This document shows, in pieces, positions 1-9,198 of a DNA stretch of 64,000 nt. Where the stretch lies: the NCBI RefSeq assembly GCF_016804325.1, contig NZ_CP043627.1, positions 6,283,501 to 6,347,500 on the forward strand, given 5' to 3'. Numbering within the stretch: the stretch's first letter is position 1; the number at the start of each line of letters is the position of its first letter. Made by a program: the position numbers and the translations under genes. Origin of the DNA: Methylobacterium aquaticum (GTDB lineage Bacteria; Pseudomonadota; Alphaproteobacteria; Rhizobiales; Beijerinckiaceae). The notes below the pieces were generated by a model, which had not been told where the DNA came from, did no database searches, and saw only the letters and a list, made by a program, of their open reading frames with translations.

Positions 1-203
1 TCGTCGGCGGGGCGATCGGCAACGCCATCGACCGGGCGGCCTACGGGGCGGTGTTCGACTTCGTCCACCTGCATGCCGGCGCCTGGTCCTGGTACGTGTT
101 CAACGTGGCGGATGCCGGCATCGTCTTCGGGGTGGTCGGGCTCCTCTATGACGGGCTGGTGCTGGAGCGCCGACGCACCCCGGCAACCGGCGAGCGGACC
201 TGA
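1..203 (+). CDS. lspA: Lipoprotein signal peptidase (signal peptidase II), 3' end only
   Basis: Only the last 66 codons are in the window, read from base 3. The translation keeps the family core: [10 protein letters not shown], then VFDFVHLH, then FNVADAGI. The Asp of NAIDR and the Asp of FNVAD correspond to the two catalytic aspartates of this inner-membrane aspartyl protease, which cuts the signal peptide from diacylated prolipoproteins. A final hydrophobic stretch ([16 protein letters not shown]) is the last membrane helix. A DUF3035-like gene and two M16 peptidase genes follow, an arrangement seen in other alphaproteobacteria, which supports the call. Confidence 0.9.
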   Translation, partial: VGGAIGNAIDRAAYGAVFDFVHLHAGAWSWYVFNVADAGIVFGVVGLLYDGLVLERRRTPATGERT

Positions 204-333
204 AACTGCCTGTGTGTCGTGGCTGCAACGCCGGTTGCCGGCATTGCAGCCCGATACGGCCACGCCATACCTTCGCCCGAAACCGCCACCACCCAAGCTG
301 GTAAATCATGGGGCGGAACAGGCAGGGGCCAGC

Positions 334-990
334 ATGCTCGACAAGCGCACGATATTCGCCGCGGTGACGGTGGCCGGCCTCGCGGTCTCGGCCGGCGCGC
401 ACGCCCAGGAGGGCGTCGCGATGAAGAACGCCCTGTCGTCGATCGGCCTGATCGAGCCCCAGCGGCCGACCATCACCTATCGCGAGCGCGCCCCCCTGGT
501 GCTGCCGCCGCACATGGACAAGGCCGCCCTGCCGCCGCCAGTCGACCGCCGCGCCGTGCGCGAGGCCAACCCGCAATGGCCCACCGACCCGGAGACCAGC
601 GCCCGCGAGCGCCGCGCCGCCGAGGACCGCAAGCCGATCACCCGCGGCTATGGCGGCCGGATGAGCGACAACAACGCCACCCTGCCGATCCAGGAGATGC
701 GGAGCGGCCGGCGCGAGGGCGCCAGCGTGACGACGGAGCCGACCTACAAGCCCGGCGACAACGTCAAGGAATCGTTCTGGCTCAATCCGATGCAGCTGCT
801 GGCCGGCAAGAAGGACGAGGACCCCAACCTCCCCGACGTCGAGCCCTCCCGCGACACGCTGACCGAGCCGCCGACCGGCTACCGCAAGCCGCCGAACGGC
901 AAGCTCGCCCGCACCGAGCGCGGCCCGAACGCGATGATCAGCGACCGCGAGCAGGCCGATCCCGGCGCCTATCTGCGCTCGCGCCAGTAA
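334..990 (+). CDS. Secreted proline- and charge-rich protein, DUF3035 (BamF-like) candidate
   Basis: 218 residues from the ATG at 334. An in-frame extension to base 73 exists but runs into lspA and lacks a signal peptide, so 334 is preferred. The N-terminus (MLDKRTIFAAVTVAGLAVSA, then GAHAQ) is a Sec signal peptide with AHA as likely cleavage site. The mature part is hydrophilic and rich in Pro, Arg and Glu, and contains RAPLVLPP near residue 50, which resembles the core of DUF3035 proteins. Those proteins often sit between lspA and M16 peptidase genes in alphaproteobacteria, as here. No lipobox Cys is visible, unlike many DUF3035 members. Function is unknown; a link to outer-membrane assembly is an inference from family naming and place. 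Confidence 0.65.
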   Translation: MLDKRTIFAAVTVAGLAVSAGAHAQEGVAMKNALSSIGLIEPQRPTITYRERAPLVLPPHMDKAALPPPVDRRAVREANPQWPTDPETSARERRAAEDRKPITRGYGGRMSDNNATLPIQEMRSGRREGASVTTEPTYKPGDNVKESFWLNPMQLLAGKKDEDPNLPDVEPSRDTLTEPPTGYRKPPNGKLARTERGPNAMISDREQADPGAYLRSRQ

Positions 991-1018
991 CTTTTCCGAG
1001 ATCGTCGTGAGTTCCAGA

Positions 1019-1048
1019 CCCCGGGCCGCCAAGGCGGCCCGGGGTTTT
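1019..1048 (+). terminator. Rho-independent terminator after the DUF3035-like gene
   Basis: A perfect 12-bp GC stem (CCCCGGGCCGCC / GGCGGCCCGGGG) with an AA turn is followed directly by TTTT. It lies 29 bases past the stop of the upstream gene and separates it from the M16 peptidase pair. Confidence 0.85.
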
Positions 1049-1396
1049 CGCTGGTCGAGACCCGACCGGTCCGCAGGAATCCGGGCCGGATTGCCCCAAG
1101 GACCGCCTCGGCCGCGGGAGGGTCAAGCTTCCGATGAATGTCCGTTCAGGTTTAAACTGGACCATAACGGGTCCGATCTGCGTCGAGCGCATTTCTCCGC
1201 AGTTCTCGGGTCCCCCCTGCCACAAAATGCTCTAGAACAGGGTCTCTAACGGCCAGCGACCCCGGTGGCTGGCCCGCCGGCCGGCTCGGACGCCCCGCTG
1301 GCCCGTGACTCGCATGAGCCGCAAGCCTCTCTTAAGTGAGCCGGTTCACGATCCAACACGGGTGGCCCCCCGGCCGCCCGGCTAAGGTAGATCAGG
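1049..1396. other. Gene-free interval before the M16 pair
   Basis: About 350 bases with no convincing gene. It holds a short AT-richer patch (around 1150-1170) and an AAAATGCTCTAGA motif near 1224-1236. The motif resembles one end of the dispersed palindrome at 10488, so this may be an eroded repeat. The promoter of the peptidase pair should lie here, but no clear -35/-10 pair is visible. Confidence 0.4.
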
Positions 1397-2767
1397 ATGC
1401 CCCCAGTCAGGATGCGCCCCGCCCCCGGCCTCGTCTGCCCCGTCAGCGCCACCCTGCGCACCGACGCGGCGCCCTTCGGCCGAGCGGAGGCGGGCGGTCC
1501 CGAAGTGGCGTCCTTCGTGCTCGACAACGGCCTCGACGTGGTGGTGGTGCCCGACCACCGCGCCCCCGTCGTCACCCACATGGTGTGGTACCGCAACGGC
1601 TCGGCCGACGATCCGCTCGGCCAGTCCGGCATCGCCCACTTCCTCGAGCACCTGATGTTCAAGGGCACCGAGACCCATCCGGTCGGCGCCTTCTCGAAGG
1701 CGGTGTCGAGCTTAGGGGGCCAGGAGAACGCCTTCACGTCGTTCGACTACACCGCCTATTTCCAGCGCGTGGCGCGCGAGAACCTCAAGACCATGATGAG
1801 CTTCGAGGCGGACCGGATGACCGGCCTGATCCTCGACGACGCCGTGGTGGCCCCCGAGCGCGACGTGGTGCTGGAGGAGCGCCGGATGCGGGTCGAGACC
1901 GACCCGGCGGCCCAGCTCTCCGAGGCGATGGCGGCCTCGCTGTTCGTCCATCACCCCTACGGCATCCCGATCATCGGCTGGATGCACGAGATCGAGGAGC
2001 TGAACCGCACCCACGCCCTCGACTATTACCGCCGCTTCTACACCCCGGAGAACGCCATCCTGGTGGTGGCCGGCGACGTCACTGCCGACGAGGTCCGGCG
2101 GCTGGCCGACGACACCTACGGCGTGGTGGCGCCACGCGGCGCCCGGCCGCAGCGGGTGCGGCCGCGGGAGCCGGAGCCCCGCGCCGCGCGGCGCCTGAGC
2201 GTCGCCGACCCGAAGGTCGAGCAGCCGACCCTGCAGCGCCTCTACCTCACCCCCTCCTGCGTGACCGCCCGCGATGGCGAGAGCCACGCCCTGGAGTTGC
2301 TGGCCGAGGTTCTGGGCGGCGGGCCGACCTCCTACCTCTACCGCAGCCTGGTGCTGGAGCAGGGCGTCGCGGTGAATGCCGGCGCCTGGTACATGGGCTC
2401 GGCGATCGACGACACCCGCTTCTCGGTCTACGCCGTGCCGGCGGAGGGCGTGAGCCTGGAGAAGCTGGAGGAAGCCCTCGACCGGGCGCTCGCCCGCGCC
2501 CCCTCCGAGGCCCTGTCCGCCACCGCGATCGAGCGGGCGAAGACCCGCCTCGTCGCCGAGACGGTCTATTCCTCCGACAGCCAGTCCTCGCTCGCCCGCA
2601 TCTTCGGCTCGGCGCTCGCCATCGGCGAGAGCATCGAGGAGGTGCGGCGCTGGCCCTCCGAGATCGAGTCGGTGCAGGCCCCGCGCCTCGCGGCGGTCGC
2701 CGAGCGCTACCTGGTGCCGGCCCGCTCGGTCACCGGCTACCTGATCAAGGGCCCGGCGGCGGCCTGA
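1397..2767 (+). CDS. M16 family zinc peptidase, catalytic subunit (pitrilysin/processing-peptidase type)
   Basis: 456 residues. The inverted zinc motif HFLEH is at residues 81-85 (His81, Glu84, His85), and a downstream Glu near 160-161 (VVLEERR) gives the third metal ligand. The N-terminal M16 domain spans about 35-190 and the M16_C domain about 195-430, ending in a typical GYLIKG segment. There is no obvious signal peptide, although many relatives are periplasmic. The next gene is a second M16 protein lacking the zinc motif, so the two probably form a heterodimer like the mitochondrial processing peptidase or other active/inactive M16 pairs. Likely role: degradation of small peptides or presequence-like substrates. 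An alternative start lies five codons downstream. Confidence 0.88.
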   Translation: MPPVRMRPAPGLVCPVSATLRTDAAPFGRAEAGGPEVASFVLDNGLDVVVVPDHRAPVVTHMVWYRNGSADDPLGQSGIAHFLEHLMFKGTETHPVGAFSKAVSSLGGQENAFTSFDYTAYFQRVARENLKTMMSFEADRMTGLILDDAVVAPERDVVLEERRMRVETDPAAQLSEAMAASLFVHHPYGIPIIGWMHEIEELNRTHALDYYRRFYTPENAILVVAGDVTADEVRRLADDTYGVVAPRGARPQRVRPREPEPRAARRLSVADPKVEQPTLQRLYLTPSCVTARDGESHALELLAEVLGGGPTSYLYRSLVLEQGVAVNAGAWYMGSAIDDTRFSVYAVPAEGVSLEKLEEALDRALARAPSEALSATAIERAKTRLVAETVYSSDSQSSLARIFGSALAIGESIEEVRRWPSEIESVQAPRLAAVAERYLVPARSVTGYLIKGPAAA

Positions 2768-2782
2768 TCCCGATCCTTATGA

Positions 2783-2824
2783 CCGCCCGGGGCCTCTGCC
2801 GGCCGCCGGGCGGACCGTCTTTTT
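2783..2824 (+). terminator. Hairpin with T-run between the two M16 genes
   Basis: The arms CCGCCCGG and CCGGGCGG pair around a 15-base loop, and TCTTTTTT follows shortly after. Since the two M16 genes are expected to act together, this may be an attenuating rather than a full terminator. The next start codon is only 24 bases further on. Confidence 0.6.
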
Positions 2825-2847
2825 GTCCGAGATAACAAGAGGTCCTC

Positions 2848-4143
2848 ATGACCCCGGCCGACGCCGTCTCCCGCACTGTCGCCGCCTCGTCCTCGTCGCC
2901 GACCCAGGCGCGCCCCGTCCTCTCGGCCCGCGGCATCGAGGCCTGGCACGTGCCGTCGCCGGTCGTCCCGCTGATCGCGCTGGCCTTCACCTTCGAGGGC
3001 GGCGCCGCGCAGGATCCCGAGGGCAAGGCCGGCACCGCCCAGATGCTCGCCCGCCTCCTCGACGAGGGCGCCGGGCCGCACGATTCCGACGCCTTCCAGG
3101 AGCGGCTCGCCGCCCGCGCCATCGAGCTGAGCTTCCATGCCGGGCCGGACGCCATCGGCGGCTCGCTCAAGATGCTGGTCAAGCACGCCGACGAGGCGAT
3201 CGAGCTGCTCGCCCTGGCGCTCGCCCAGCCGCGCTTCGACCAGGCGGCGATCGAGCGGGTGCGGGCCCAGATGCTCGCCGGCCTGCGCTACCAGCAGAAC
3301 GACCCCGGCGTGATGGCCTCGCGCCGCTTCTTCTCCGAGGCCTATCCGGGACACCCCTACGGCCGGCCCTCGTCGGGCACGATCGAGAGCGTGTCGTCGA
3401 TCACCCGCGACGACCTCGTGGCGATGCATCGCCGGCTCATCGCCCGCGGCCGGGTCAAGGTGGCTGCCGTCGGCGCGATCGACGAGGAAGCGCTGTTGCG
3501 CGCCCTCGATGCCGCCTTCGGCGCCCTGCCGGAGGGCGGCGACCTGACCGTGGTGCCGGCGACCAGGATCACGGGCCTCGGCCGGCGCATCGTCGTCGAT
3601 CTCGACGTGCCGCAATCGGTCCTGCGCTTCGGCACCGACGGCGTGCCGTGGCGCGATCCCGACTTCATCCCGGCCTACGTGCTCAACCACATTCTGGGCG
3701 GCGGCGCCTTCACCTCACGGCTGTTCCAGGAGGTGCGCGAGAAGCGCGGCCTTGCCTATTCCGTGGGCACCTCGCTGGTGAGCCACCGCGCCGCCTCAAT
3801 GACCTGGGGCTACACCGCGACCAAGAACGAGCGCGTCGCCGAGTGCCTGACGGTGATCGCCGACGAGATCGCCCGCCTGACGAGCGACGGCCCCGACGAC
3901 GACGAGTTGCAGAAGGCCAAGGACTACCTCACCGGCTCCTACGCGCTCGGCTTCGACACCTCGACCAAGATCGCCCACCAGCTGGTCCAGATCGCCTTCG
4001 AGGGTCTCGGCATCGACTACATCTCGCGCCGCAACGGCCTGATCGGCGCGGTGACGCAAGCCGACATCCGCCGCGCGGCGGCCCGGACGCTGGGTGATGG
4101 GAAGCTGCTGGTGGTGGCGGCCGGGCGGCCGACGGCGATGTGA
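2848..4143 (+). CDS. M16 family peptidase, non-catalytic partner subunit
   Basis: 431 residues with the two-domain M16 fold (peptidase-like domain about 30-180, M16_C about 185-370). Where the catalytic partner has HFLEH, this protein reads AGTAQMLARLLDEG (residues 61-74), so neither zinc-binding His nor the base Glu is present. The glycine-rich loop region GGGAFTSRLFQEVREKRGLAYS is well kept, as in non-catalytic M16 subunits that shape the substrate chamber. It follows the catalytic gene by 80 bases. The start is an ATG with AAGAGGTCC upstream. It is presumably inactive alone and works as a complex with the preceding product. Confidence 0.86.
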   Translation: MTPADAVSRTVAASSSSPTQARPVLSARGIEAWHVPSPVVPLIALAFTFEGGAAQDPEGKAGTAQMLARLLDEGAGPHDSDAFQERLAARAIELSFHAGPDAIGGSLKMLVKHADEAIELLALALAQPRFDQAAIERVRAQMLAGLRYQQNDPGVMASRRFFSEAYPGHPYGRPSSGTIESVSSITRDDLVAMHRRLIARGRVKVAAVGAIDEEALLRALDAAFGALPEGGDLTVVPATRITGLGRRIVVDLDVPQSVLRFGTDGVPWRDPDFIPAYVLNHILGGGAFTSRLFQEVREKRGLAYSVGTSLVSHRAASMTWGYTATKNERVAECLTVIADEIARLTSDGPDDDELQKAKDYLTGSYALGFDTSTKIAHQLVQIAFEGLGIDYISRRNGLIGAVTQADIRRAAARTLGDGKLLVVAAGRPTAM

Positions 4144-4172
4144 GCCCGCGGGCCGGTCGCCTGCGGCCGGCC

Positions 4173-4631
4173 CTACGCCATCACGTCCCCCTCCGGCGGC
4201 CGTAGACCATCCAGGTCCGGCAGCAGCACCACGCTCTCCTGCTCGTTCGGGTCGGTGCGGGCGATCACCGCCGTGCAGGTCTCGGTGCGGCTGGCATTGT
4301 AGGGCAGGTGCGGCACCCCGGCCGGGATGTAGACGAAATCGCCGGCCCGGCTCCACAGGTGGTGCTCCAGCCGGGGACCGTACCAGGTGCCGGCGACCCC
4401 CGAGAGCACGTGGAGCGCCGTCTCGTGCGCCTCGTGCAGGTGGGCCTTCGCCCGTGCGCCCGGCGGCAGAGTGACGAGCTGCATGTGCAGCCCCTGCGAT
4501 CCGACCGATTCGGCCGAGACCGCCGGCGCGTAGGTCAGCGCCTGCTTGCCGACGATTGTCGAGCCAGGGCGCACGACCCGGCAGGTGCCCTCCGACGAGA
4601 GGGCATCAGATGACTTTTGGTCAGATGACAT
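4173..4631 (-). CDS. Small single-domain cupin protein
   Basis: 152 residues. The cupin barrel covers about 45-135. Cupin motif 1 is visible as HLHEAHETALHVLSG, which carries the metal-binding His residues and the Glu position; motif 2 is PAGVPHLPYN. The protein ends in an acidic, loop-like tail. The substrate cannot be told from sequence; members of this group range from sugar isomerases to small dioxygenases and sensor proteins. A GGAGGA ribosome site precedes the ATG. It is transcribed away from the urease operon and shares a roughly 180-base intergenic region with ureD. Confidence 0.7.
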   Translation of the reverse strand: MSSDQKSSDALSSEGTCRVVRPGSTIVGKQALTYAPAVSAESVGSQGLHMQLVTLPPGARAKAHLHEAHETALHVLSGVAGTWYGPRLEHHLWSRAGDFVYIPAGVPHLPYNASRTETCTAVIARTDPNEQESVVLLPDLDGLRPPEGDVMA

Positions 4632-4815
4632 GGCGCGTCCTCCGCGTGAGCGACGGCGACTTTAAGCGGCTTCGAGCCATTCGGCGCGCACCTTCGCTGA
4701 GCATCGATCGGCATCGGCCGCTGACCGAAGCACCGCGTAGGGGCTTGCCTGACGGGCAGCCGGCGCGGTCTAAGCGGGGCGGAAAGGGCCGTCCGCGCCC
4801 GCCTCCGGGCCTGTG

Positions 4816-5679
4816 ATGCAGCAATCTTCCCTTCCCGACGCCCTCCGCCGCCAGCGCTCGATCGGACACGTCGCGCTCAGCGTGGCGCGGATGCCGGGCG
4901 GCGCCACGCGGACCACCGACCTCGCCGAATCCGGGCCGCTGCGCCTGCGCCTGCCGCGGCCGGAACATGGGCCCGGCAGGATCGCGCCGATGGAGGCCGT
5001 CCTGCTCAACAGCGCCGGCGGCATCGCCTGCGGCGACCGGTTCACGGTCGAGGCGCGGCTCGGTCCGGGGTCCGACCTCGTCCTCACCACCACGGCGGCG
5101 GAGAAGATCTACCGGTCCGACGGGCCGGTGACGCGGCTCGACGTGGCGCTCACCCTGGACGCGCAGGCCGCCCTGGCCTGGCTGCCGCAGGAGACGATCC
5201 TGTTCGACGGCGCCCGCCTCGCCCGGAGCTTCTCCGCCGAGATCGCCCTGGACGCGCGCCTCACCCTGTTCGAGGCCCTGGTCTTCGGCCGCGCCGCGAA
5301 GGGCGAGGTGATGCGGGACGGCGCGCTGACCGATTCCTGGCGCCTTCGCCGCGCCGGGCGGCTCGTCTACGCCGACACGTTCCGGCTGGAGGCCGACATC
5401 GCCGAGACGCTGGGGAAGCGCGCGGTGGCCGGCGGCGCCCGCGCCATGGCGACCCTGCTGCACCTCGGCCCCGATGCGGAGAGCCGCCTCGACCAGGTTC
5501 GCGAGCTGATCGCGGCGTCGGGCTGCGAGGCCCTGTCGGTCGAGGCCGGGGCGAGCGCCTGGAACGGGATGCTGGTGCTGCGCCTGCTCGGCCGGGAGAT
5601 CGGCCCCCTGCGCCTCGCCGCCGCGCGGATCCTCGAAGGGTTTCGCGGCCGGCCGCTGCCGCGGGTGTGGCAGACGTGA
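4816..5679 (+). CDS. ureD: Urease accessory protein UreD
   Basis: 287 residues from the ATG at 4816; a GTG sits directly in front. UreD binds the urease apoenzyme and, with UreF and the GTPase UreG, forms the channelled complex that brings nickel and CO2 to the active site. Family marks include [18 protein letters not shown] near the start, [12 protein letters not shown], the [11 protein letters not shown] segment and [14 protein letters not shown]. It is the first gene of the urease operon and lies 85 bases before ureAB. Confidence 0.95.
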   Translation: MQQSSLPDALRRQRSIGHVALSVARMPGGATRTTDLAESGPLRLRLPRPEHGPGRIAPMEAVLLNSAGGIACGDRFTVEARLGPGSDLVLTTTAAEKIYRSDGPVTRLDVALTLDAQAALAWLPQETILFDGARLARSFSAEIALDARLTLFEALVFGRAAKGEVMRDGALTDSWRLRRAGRLVYADTFRLEADIAETLGKRAVAGGARAMATLLHLGPDAESRLDQVRELIAASGCEALSVEAGASAWNGMLVLRLLGREIGPLRLAAARILEGFRGRPLPRVWQT

Positions 5680-5764
5680 CGGCTCGGATCTTGCCTCCCA
5701 AATCTTGCCTCGCGCTCAAGCCTCGGCGAAGGATGGGGGCCACACTGACCGGAGAGACCCGACC

Positions 5765-6385
5765 GTGCTGCTGACCCTCCGCGAGAAGGACAAGCTCCTC
5801 GTCGCCATGGCGGCCATGGTGGCCCGCAACCGCCTGTCCCGGGGCGTGAAGCTCAACCACCCCGAGGCGGTGGCGCTGATCACCGATTTCGTGGTCGAGG
5901 GCGCCCGCGACGGCCGCACCGTGGCCGAGCTGATGCGGCTCGGCGCCCAGGTCCTCACCGCCGACCAGGTGATGGAGGGCGTGCCCGAGATGATCCACGA
6001 CATCCAGGTCGAGGCCACCTTCCCGGACGGCACCAAGCTCGTCACCGTCCACCACCCGATCCGCGGCACCCCCGCCGCCGACGTGCCGGGCGAGGTGACG
6101 ACGCCGGACGGCGAGATCGTGTTCAACGAAGGCGCGCCCCGCACGGTGATCGAGGTCGCCAATACCGGCGACCGGCCGATCCAGGTCGGCTCGCATTACC
6201 ACTTCTTCGAGGTCAACCCGGCGCTCCGCTTCGACCGCGACAAGGCCCGCGGCCAGCGCCTCGACATCGCACCCGGCACGGCCGTGCGCTTCGAGCCGGG
6301 CTCGACCCGGGAGGTGGTGCTGATCCCGATGGGCGGCGGGCGCGCGGTGTACGGGTTCCGGGGCGACGTGATGGGGGCGCTGTGA
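5765..6385 (+). CDS. ureAB: Urease gamma/beta fusion subunit
   Basis: 206 residues from a GTG start; an upstream TTG at 5705 is possible but would add a non-conserved leader. Residues 1-100 are UreA ([42 protein letters not shown]). Residues about 105-206 are UreB ([47 protein letters not shown]). In most bacteria these are two genes; a single fused gene is also known from Helicobacter and some Rhizobiales. The product forms the structural scaffold around the catalytic UreC. Its stop TGA overlaps the GTG start of the HD gene, so translation is probably coupled. Confidence 0.93.
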   Translation: MLLTLREKDKLLVAMAAMVARNRLSRGVKLNHPEAVALITDFVVEGARDGRTVAELMRLGAQVLTADQVMEGVPEMIHDIQVEATFPDGTKLVTVHHPIRGTPAADVPGEVTTPDGEIVFNEGAPRTVIEVANTGDRPIQVGSHYHFFEVNPALRFDRDKARGQRLDIAPGTAVRFEPGSTREVVLIPMGGGRAVYGFRGDVMGAL

Positions 6386-6942
6386 GCCCCTACGATAAGG
6401 TTCTTCGCGAGCACGTCGCGCTCGTCGCGCGGGCGGCCGATTTCGCGGCCCGCCGGCACGCGGACCAGCGCCGCAAGGGTGCCGCGCGGGAGCCTTACGT
6501 GAACCACCTCGCGGAGGTCGCCGCGCTCCTCGCCGACACTGCGGACGCGCCGAATGCCTGGCTGGTCGCCGCCGGCTGGCTCCACGACTCGATCGAGGAT
6601 ACCGGCACGACCCACGAGGAACTCACGGTCCTCTTCGGACCCGTCGTCGCCGACCTCGTAACCGAGGTCACCGACGACAAGTCGCTGCCCAAGGCGGAGC
6701 GCAAGCGCCTTCAGGTCGAGCGGGGGCCACACAAGTCGCCCGATGCCAAGGCGATCAAGATCGCCGACAAGATCAGCAACCTGCGCTCCCTCGCGTCGAG
6801 TCCGCCCGACGACTGGGATCGCACACGGCTCCTCGATTACGTCGCCTGGGCCGAACGCGTCGTGGCCGGGTGCCGCGGCACAAATGCGGCCCTCGAATCC
6901 ATCTTCGATCAATCCGCCGATGCGGCGCGGAGAGCGGTCTGA
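6382..6942 (+). CDS. Stand-alone HD-domain hydrolase of the (p)ppGpp hydrolase (SpoT/MESH1-like) type
   Basis: 186 residues with a GTG start overlapping the ureAB stop by four bases. The whole protein is one HD domain: His42 (NHLAEVA), His68-Asp69 in the HDSIEDT signature, and Asp129 in [12 protein letters not shown]. The order and spacing match the metal ligands and HDxxED box of alarmone hydrolases. No synthetase, TGS or ACT domain is present, so if active it would only hydrolyse, as in small alarmone hydrolases and animal MESH1 (which also acts on NADPH). It is translationally coupled on both sides inside the urease operon. A role linking nitrogen stress signalling to urease is an inference; another nucleotide pyrophosphate could be the substrate. 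Confidence 0.82.
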   Translation: MSPYDKVLREHVALVARAADFAARRHADQRRKGAAREPYVNHLAEVAALLADTADAPNAWLVAAGWLHDSIEDTGTTHEELTVLFGPVVADLVTEVTDDKSLPKAERKRLQVERGPHKSPDAKAIKIADKISNLRSLASSPPDDWDRTRLLDYVAWAERVVAGCRGTNAALESIFDQSADAARRAV

Positions 6943-8669
6943 TGTCCAACACCCCGAAAGCCGCCAGCCTCCCCCGCGCCGCCTACGCGGCGATGTTCGG
7001 GCCGACCAAGGGCGACCGCATCCGCCTCGCCGACACCGCCCTCGTCATCGAGGTCGAGCAGGACCACACCCGCTACGGCGAGGAGGTGAAGTTCGGCGGC
7101 GGCAAGGTGATCCGCGACGGGATGGGGCAGAGCCAGGCGAGCAATGCCGGCGGTGCCGTCGACACCGTTATCACCAACGCGGTGGTGCTGGATCATTGGG
7201 GCATCGTGAAATGCGATGTCGGCCTCAAGGCCGGGCGCATCGCGGCTTTGGGCAAGGCCGGCAACCCGGACATCCAGGACGGCGTCACCATCGTGGTCGG
7301 GCCGGGCACCGAGGTCATCGCCGGCGAGGGCAAGATCCTCACCGCCGGCGGGTTCGACAGCCACATCCACTTCATCTGCCCGCAGCAGATCGACGAGGCG
7401 CTGAATTCCGGCATCACCACGATGCTCGGCGGCGGCACGGGCCCGGCCCACGGCACCTTCGCCACCACCTGCACGCCGGGCCCCTGGCACATCGCCCGGA
7501 TGATCGAGGCGGCCGACGCCTTCCCGATGAACCTGGCGTTCGCCGGCAAGGGCAACGCCTCGAAGCCCGACAGCTTGGTCGAGATGATCCGGGCCGGCGC
7601 CTGCGCGCTGAAATTGCACGAGGATTGGGGCACCACGCCGGCGGCGATCGATTGCTGCCTGTCGGTGGCGGACGCCCACGACATCCAGGTGATGATCCAC
7701 ACCGACACGCTCAACGAATCGGGCTTCGTCGAGGACACGATCGCGGCCTTCAAGGGCCGCACCATCCACGCCTTCCACACGGAAGGAGCGGGCGGCGGCC
7801 ACGCGCCGGACATCATCAAGGTGGCGGGGCTGCCGAACGTGCTGCCCTCCTCCACCAACCCGACGCGGCCGTTCACCCGCAACACCATCGACGAACATCT
7901 CGACATGCTGATGGTGTGCCACCACCTCGACCCGTCGATTCCGGAAGACCTCGCCTTCGCCGAGAGCCGGATCCGCAAGGAGACGATCGCCGCCGAGGAC
8001 ATCCTGCACGACATCGGCGCGCTCTCGATGATGTCGTCGGACAGCCAGGCGATGGGCCGGGTCGGCGAGGTGATCATCCGCACCTGGCAGACCGCCGACA
8101 AGATGAAGCGCCAGCGCGGCGCGCTCCCGGGCGATTCGTCCGGCAACGACAATGCCCGCGCCAAGCGCTACGTCGCCAAGTACACGATCAATCCCGCCAT
8201 CGCCCACGGCATCTCGCGCCATATCGGCTCGGTGGAGGTCGGCAAGCTCGCCGACCTCGTACTGTGGTCGCCCGCCTTCTTCGGGGTGAAGCCGGACCTG
8301 ATCGTCAAGGGCGGCGCCATCGCGGCGGCCCCGATGGGCGATCCCAACGCCTCGATCCCGACGCCGCAGCCGGTGCATTACCGGCCGATGTTCGGCGCCT
8401 TCGGCCGGGTACCGGCCTCGACGGCGCTCACCTTCGTGTCGAAGGCCGCGATCGAGGCAGGTCTGCGCGAGCAGCTCGGCGTGATGAAGCAGATGGTCGC
8501 GGTCGAGAACGTGCGCGGCGGCATCTCGAAGAAGAGCATGATCCACAACGACGCCACCCCGGTGATCGAGGTCGATCCCGAGACCTACGACGTGCGCGCC
8601 GACGGCGAATTGCTGGTCTGCGAGCCCGCCGAGGTGCTGCCGATGGCGCAGCGCTACTTTCTGTTCTGA
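6942..8669 (+). CDS. ureC: Urease alpha subunit (catalytic)
   Basis: 575 residues, the usual length. The start ATG overlaps the HD gene stop by one base (TGATG). Active-site residues are all present: His141 and His143 (HIHFICPQQ), the carbamylated Lys224 (ALKLHEDWG), His253 (MIHTDTLNE), His279 ([11 protein letters not shown]), flap Cys326 (MVCHHLD) and Asp368 (SSDSQAMGR). The enzyme hydrolyses urea to ammonia and carbamate using two nickel ions. The N-terminal [20 protein letters not shown] block is typical. Confidence 0.98.
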   Translation: MSNTPKAASLPRAAYAAMFGPTKGDRIRLADTALVIEVEQDHTRYGEEVKFGGGKVIRDGMGQSQASNAGGAVDTVITNAVVLDHWGIVKCDVGLKAGRIAALGKAGNPDIQDGVTIVVGPGTEVIAGEGKILTAGGFDSHIHFICPQQIDEALNSGITTMLGGGTGPAHGTFATTCTPGPWHIARMIEAADAFPMNLAFAGKGNASKPDSLVEMIRAGACALKLHEDWGTTPAAIDCCLSVADAHDIQVMIHTDTLNESGFVEDTIAAFKGRTIHAFHTEGAGGGHAPDIIKVAGLPNVLPSSTNPTRPFTRNTIDEHLDMLMVCHHLDPSIPEDLAFAESRIRKETIAAEDILHDIGALSMMSSDSQAMGRVGEVIIRTWQTADKMKRQRGALPGDSSGNDNARAKRYVAKYTINPAIAHGISRHIGSVEVGKLADLVLWSPAFFGVKPDLIVKGGAIAAAPMGDPNASIPTPQPVHYRPMFGAFGRVPASTALTFVSKAAIEAGLREQLGVMKQMVAVENVRGGISKKSMIHNDATPVIEVDPETYDVRADGELLVCEPAEVLPMAQRYFLF

Positions 8670-8697
8670 GCGACCTGAAAGGCGGTTTCCGTCCCCC

Positions 8698-9198
8698 ATG
8701 ATCCGCGCCACCCGCGTCATCCGCCGCGACGCCCTCGGCTCCGGCGAGATCGTCGACCGCATCGTGCTCGATTCCGGCGACCGCCACCGCCGCCGCATGG
8801 CGATGCGGGGGGTCGGCGGCCTTACCTTCCTGCTCGATCTGCCGGAGCCCGTGGTGCTCGACGACGGCGACGCGCTGAGGCTCGAGGATGGCCGGCTCAT
8901 CTGGGTCGAGGCGGCGCCCGAGCGCCTGCTGGAGATCCGGGCGCCGACCGACCACGCCCTCAAGCGGCTGATCTGGCACATCGGCAACCGGCACATCCCG
9001 GCCGAGATCGGCCCGGACGCGCTCTGGATCGCCCACGACCACGTGCTCGCGGCCATGGTCGAGGGGTTGGGCGGCAGCGCGACCCCGGTGGAACGGCCGT
9101 TCCGGCCCGAGGGCGGGGCCTATGCGGGCGGGCATTCTCACGACCACGGTCACGGGCACCATCACCATGACCATGGGCACGACCATTCCCATGGCTGA
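8698..9198 (+). CDS. ureE: Urease accessory nickel metallochaperone UreE
   Basis: 166 residues. The N-terminal peptide-binding domain is followed by the metal-binding domain with [12 protein letters not shown] and the [12 protein letters not shown] helix. The last roughly 25 residues are an alternating His/Asp/Gly tail ([18 protein letters not shown]), a nickel-storing or delivering tail seen in many UreE proteins. It hands nickel to the UreDFG complex. The gene overlaps ureF by eight bases. Confidence 0.95.
   Translation: MIRATRVIRRDALGSGEIVDRIVLDSGDRHRRRMAMRGVGGLTFLLDLPEPVVLDDGDALRLEDGRLIWVEAAPERLLEIRAPTDHALKRLIWHIGNRHIPAEIGPDALWIAHDHVLAAMVEGLGGSATPVERPFRPEGGAYAGGHSHDHGHGHHHHDHGHDHSHG

Noticed and set aside
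1220..1250. AAAATGCTCTAGA motif as a complete repeat
   Set aside because: Only one arm resembles the 10488 family; no paired arm is present, so it is at most a remnant.
6909..9056. A 715-residue minus-strand frame across ureC and ureE
   Set aside because: Antisense shadow of clearly conserved urease genes.
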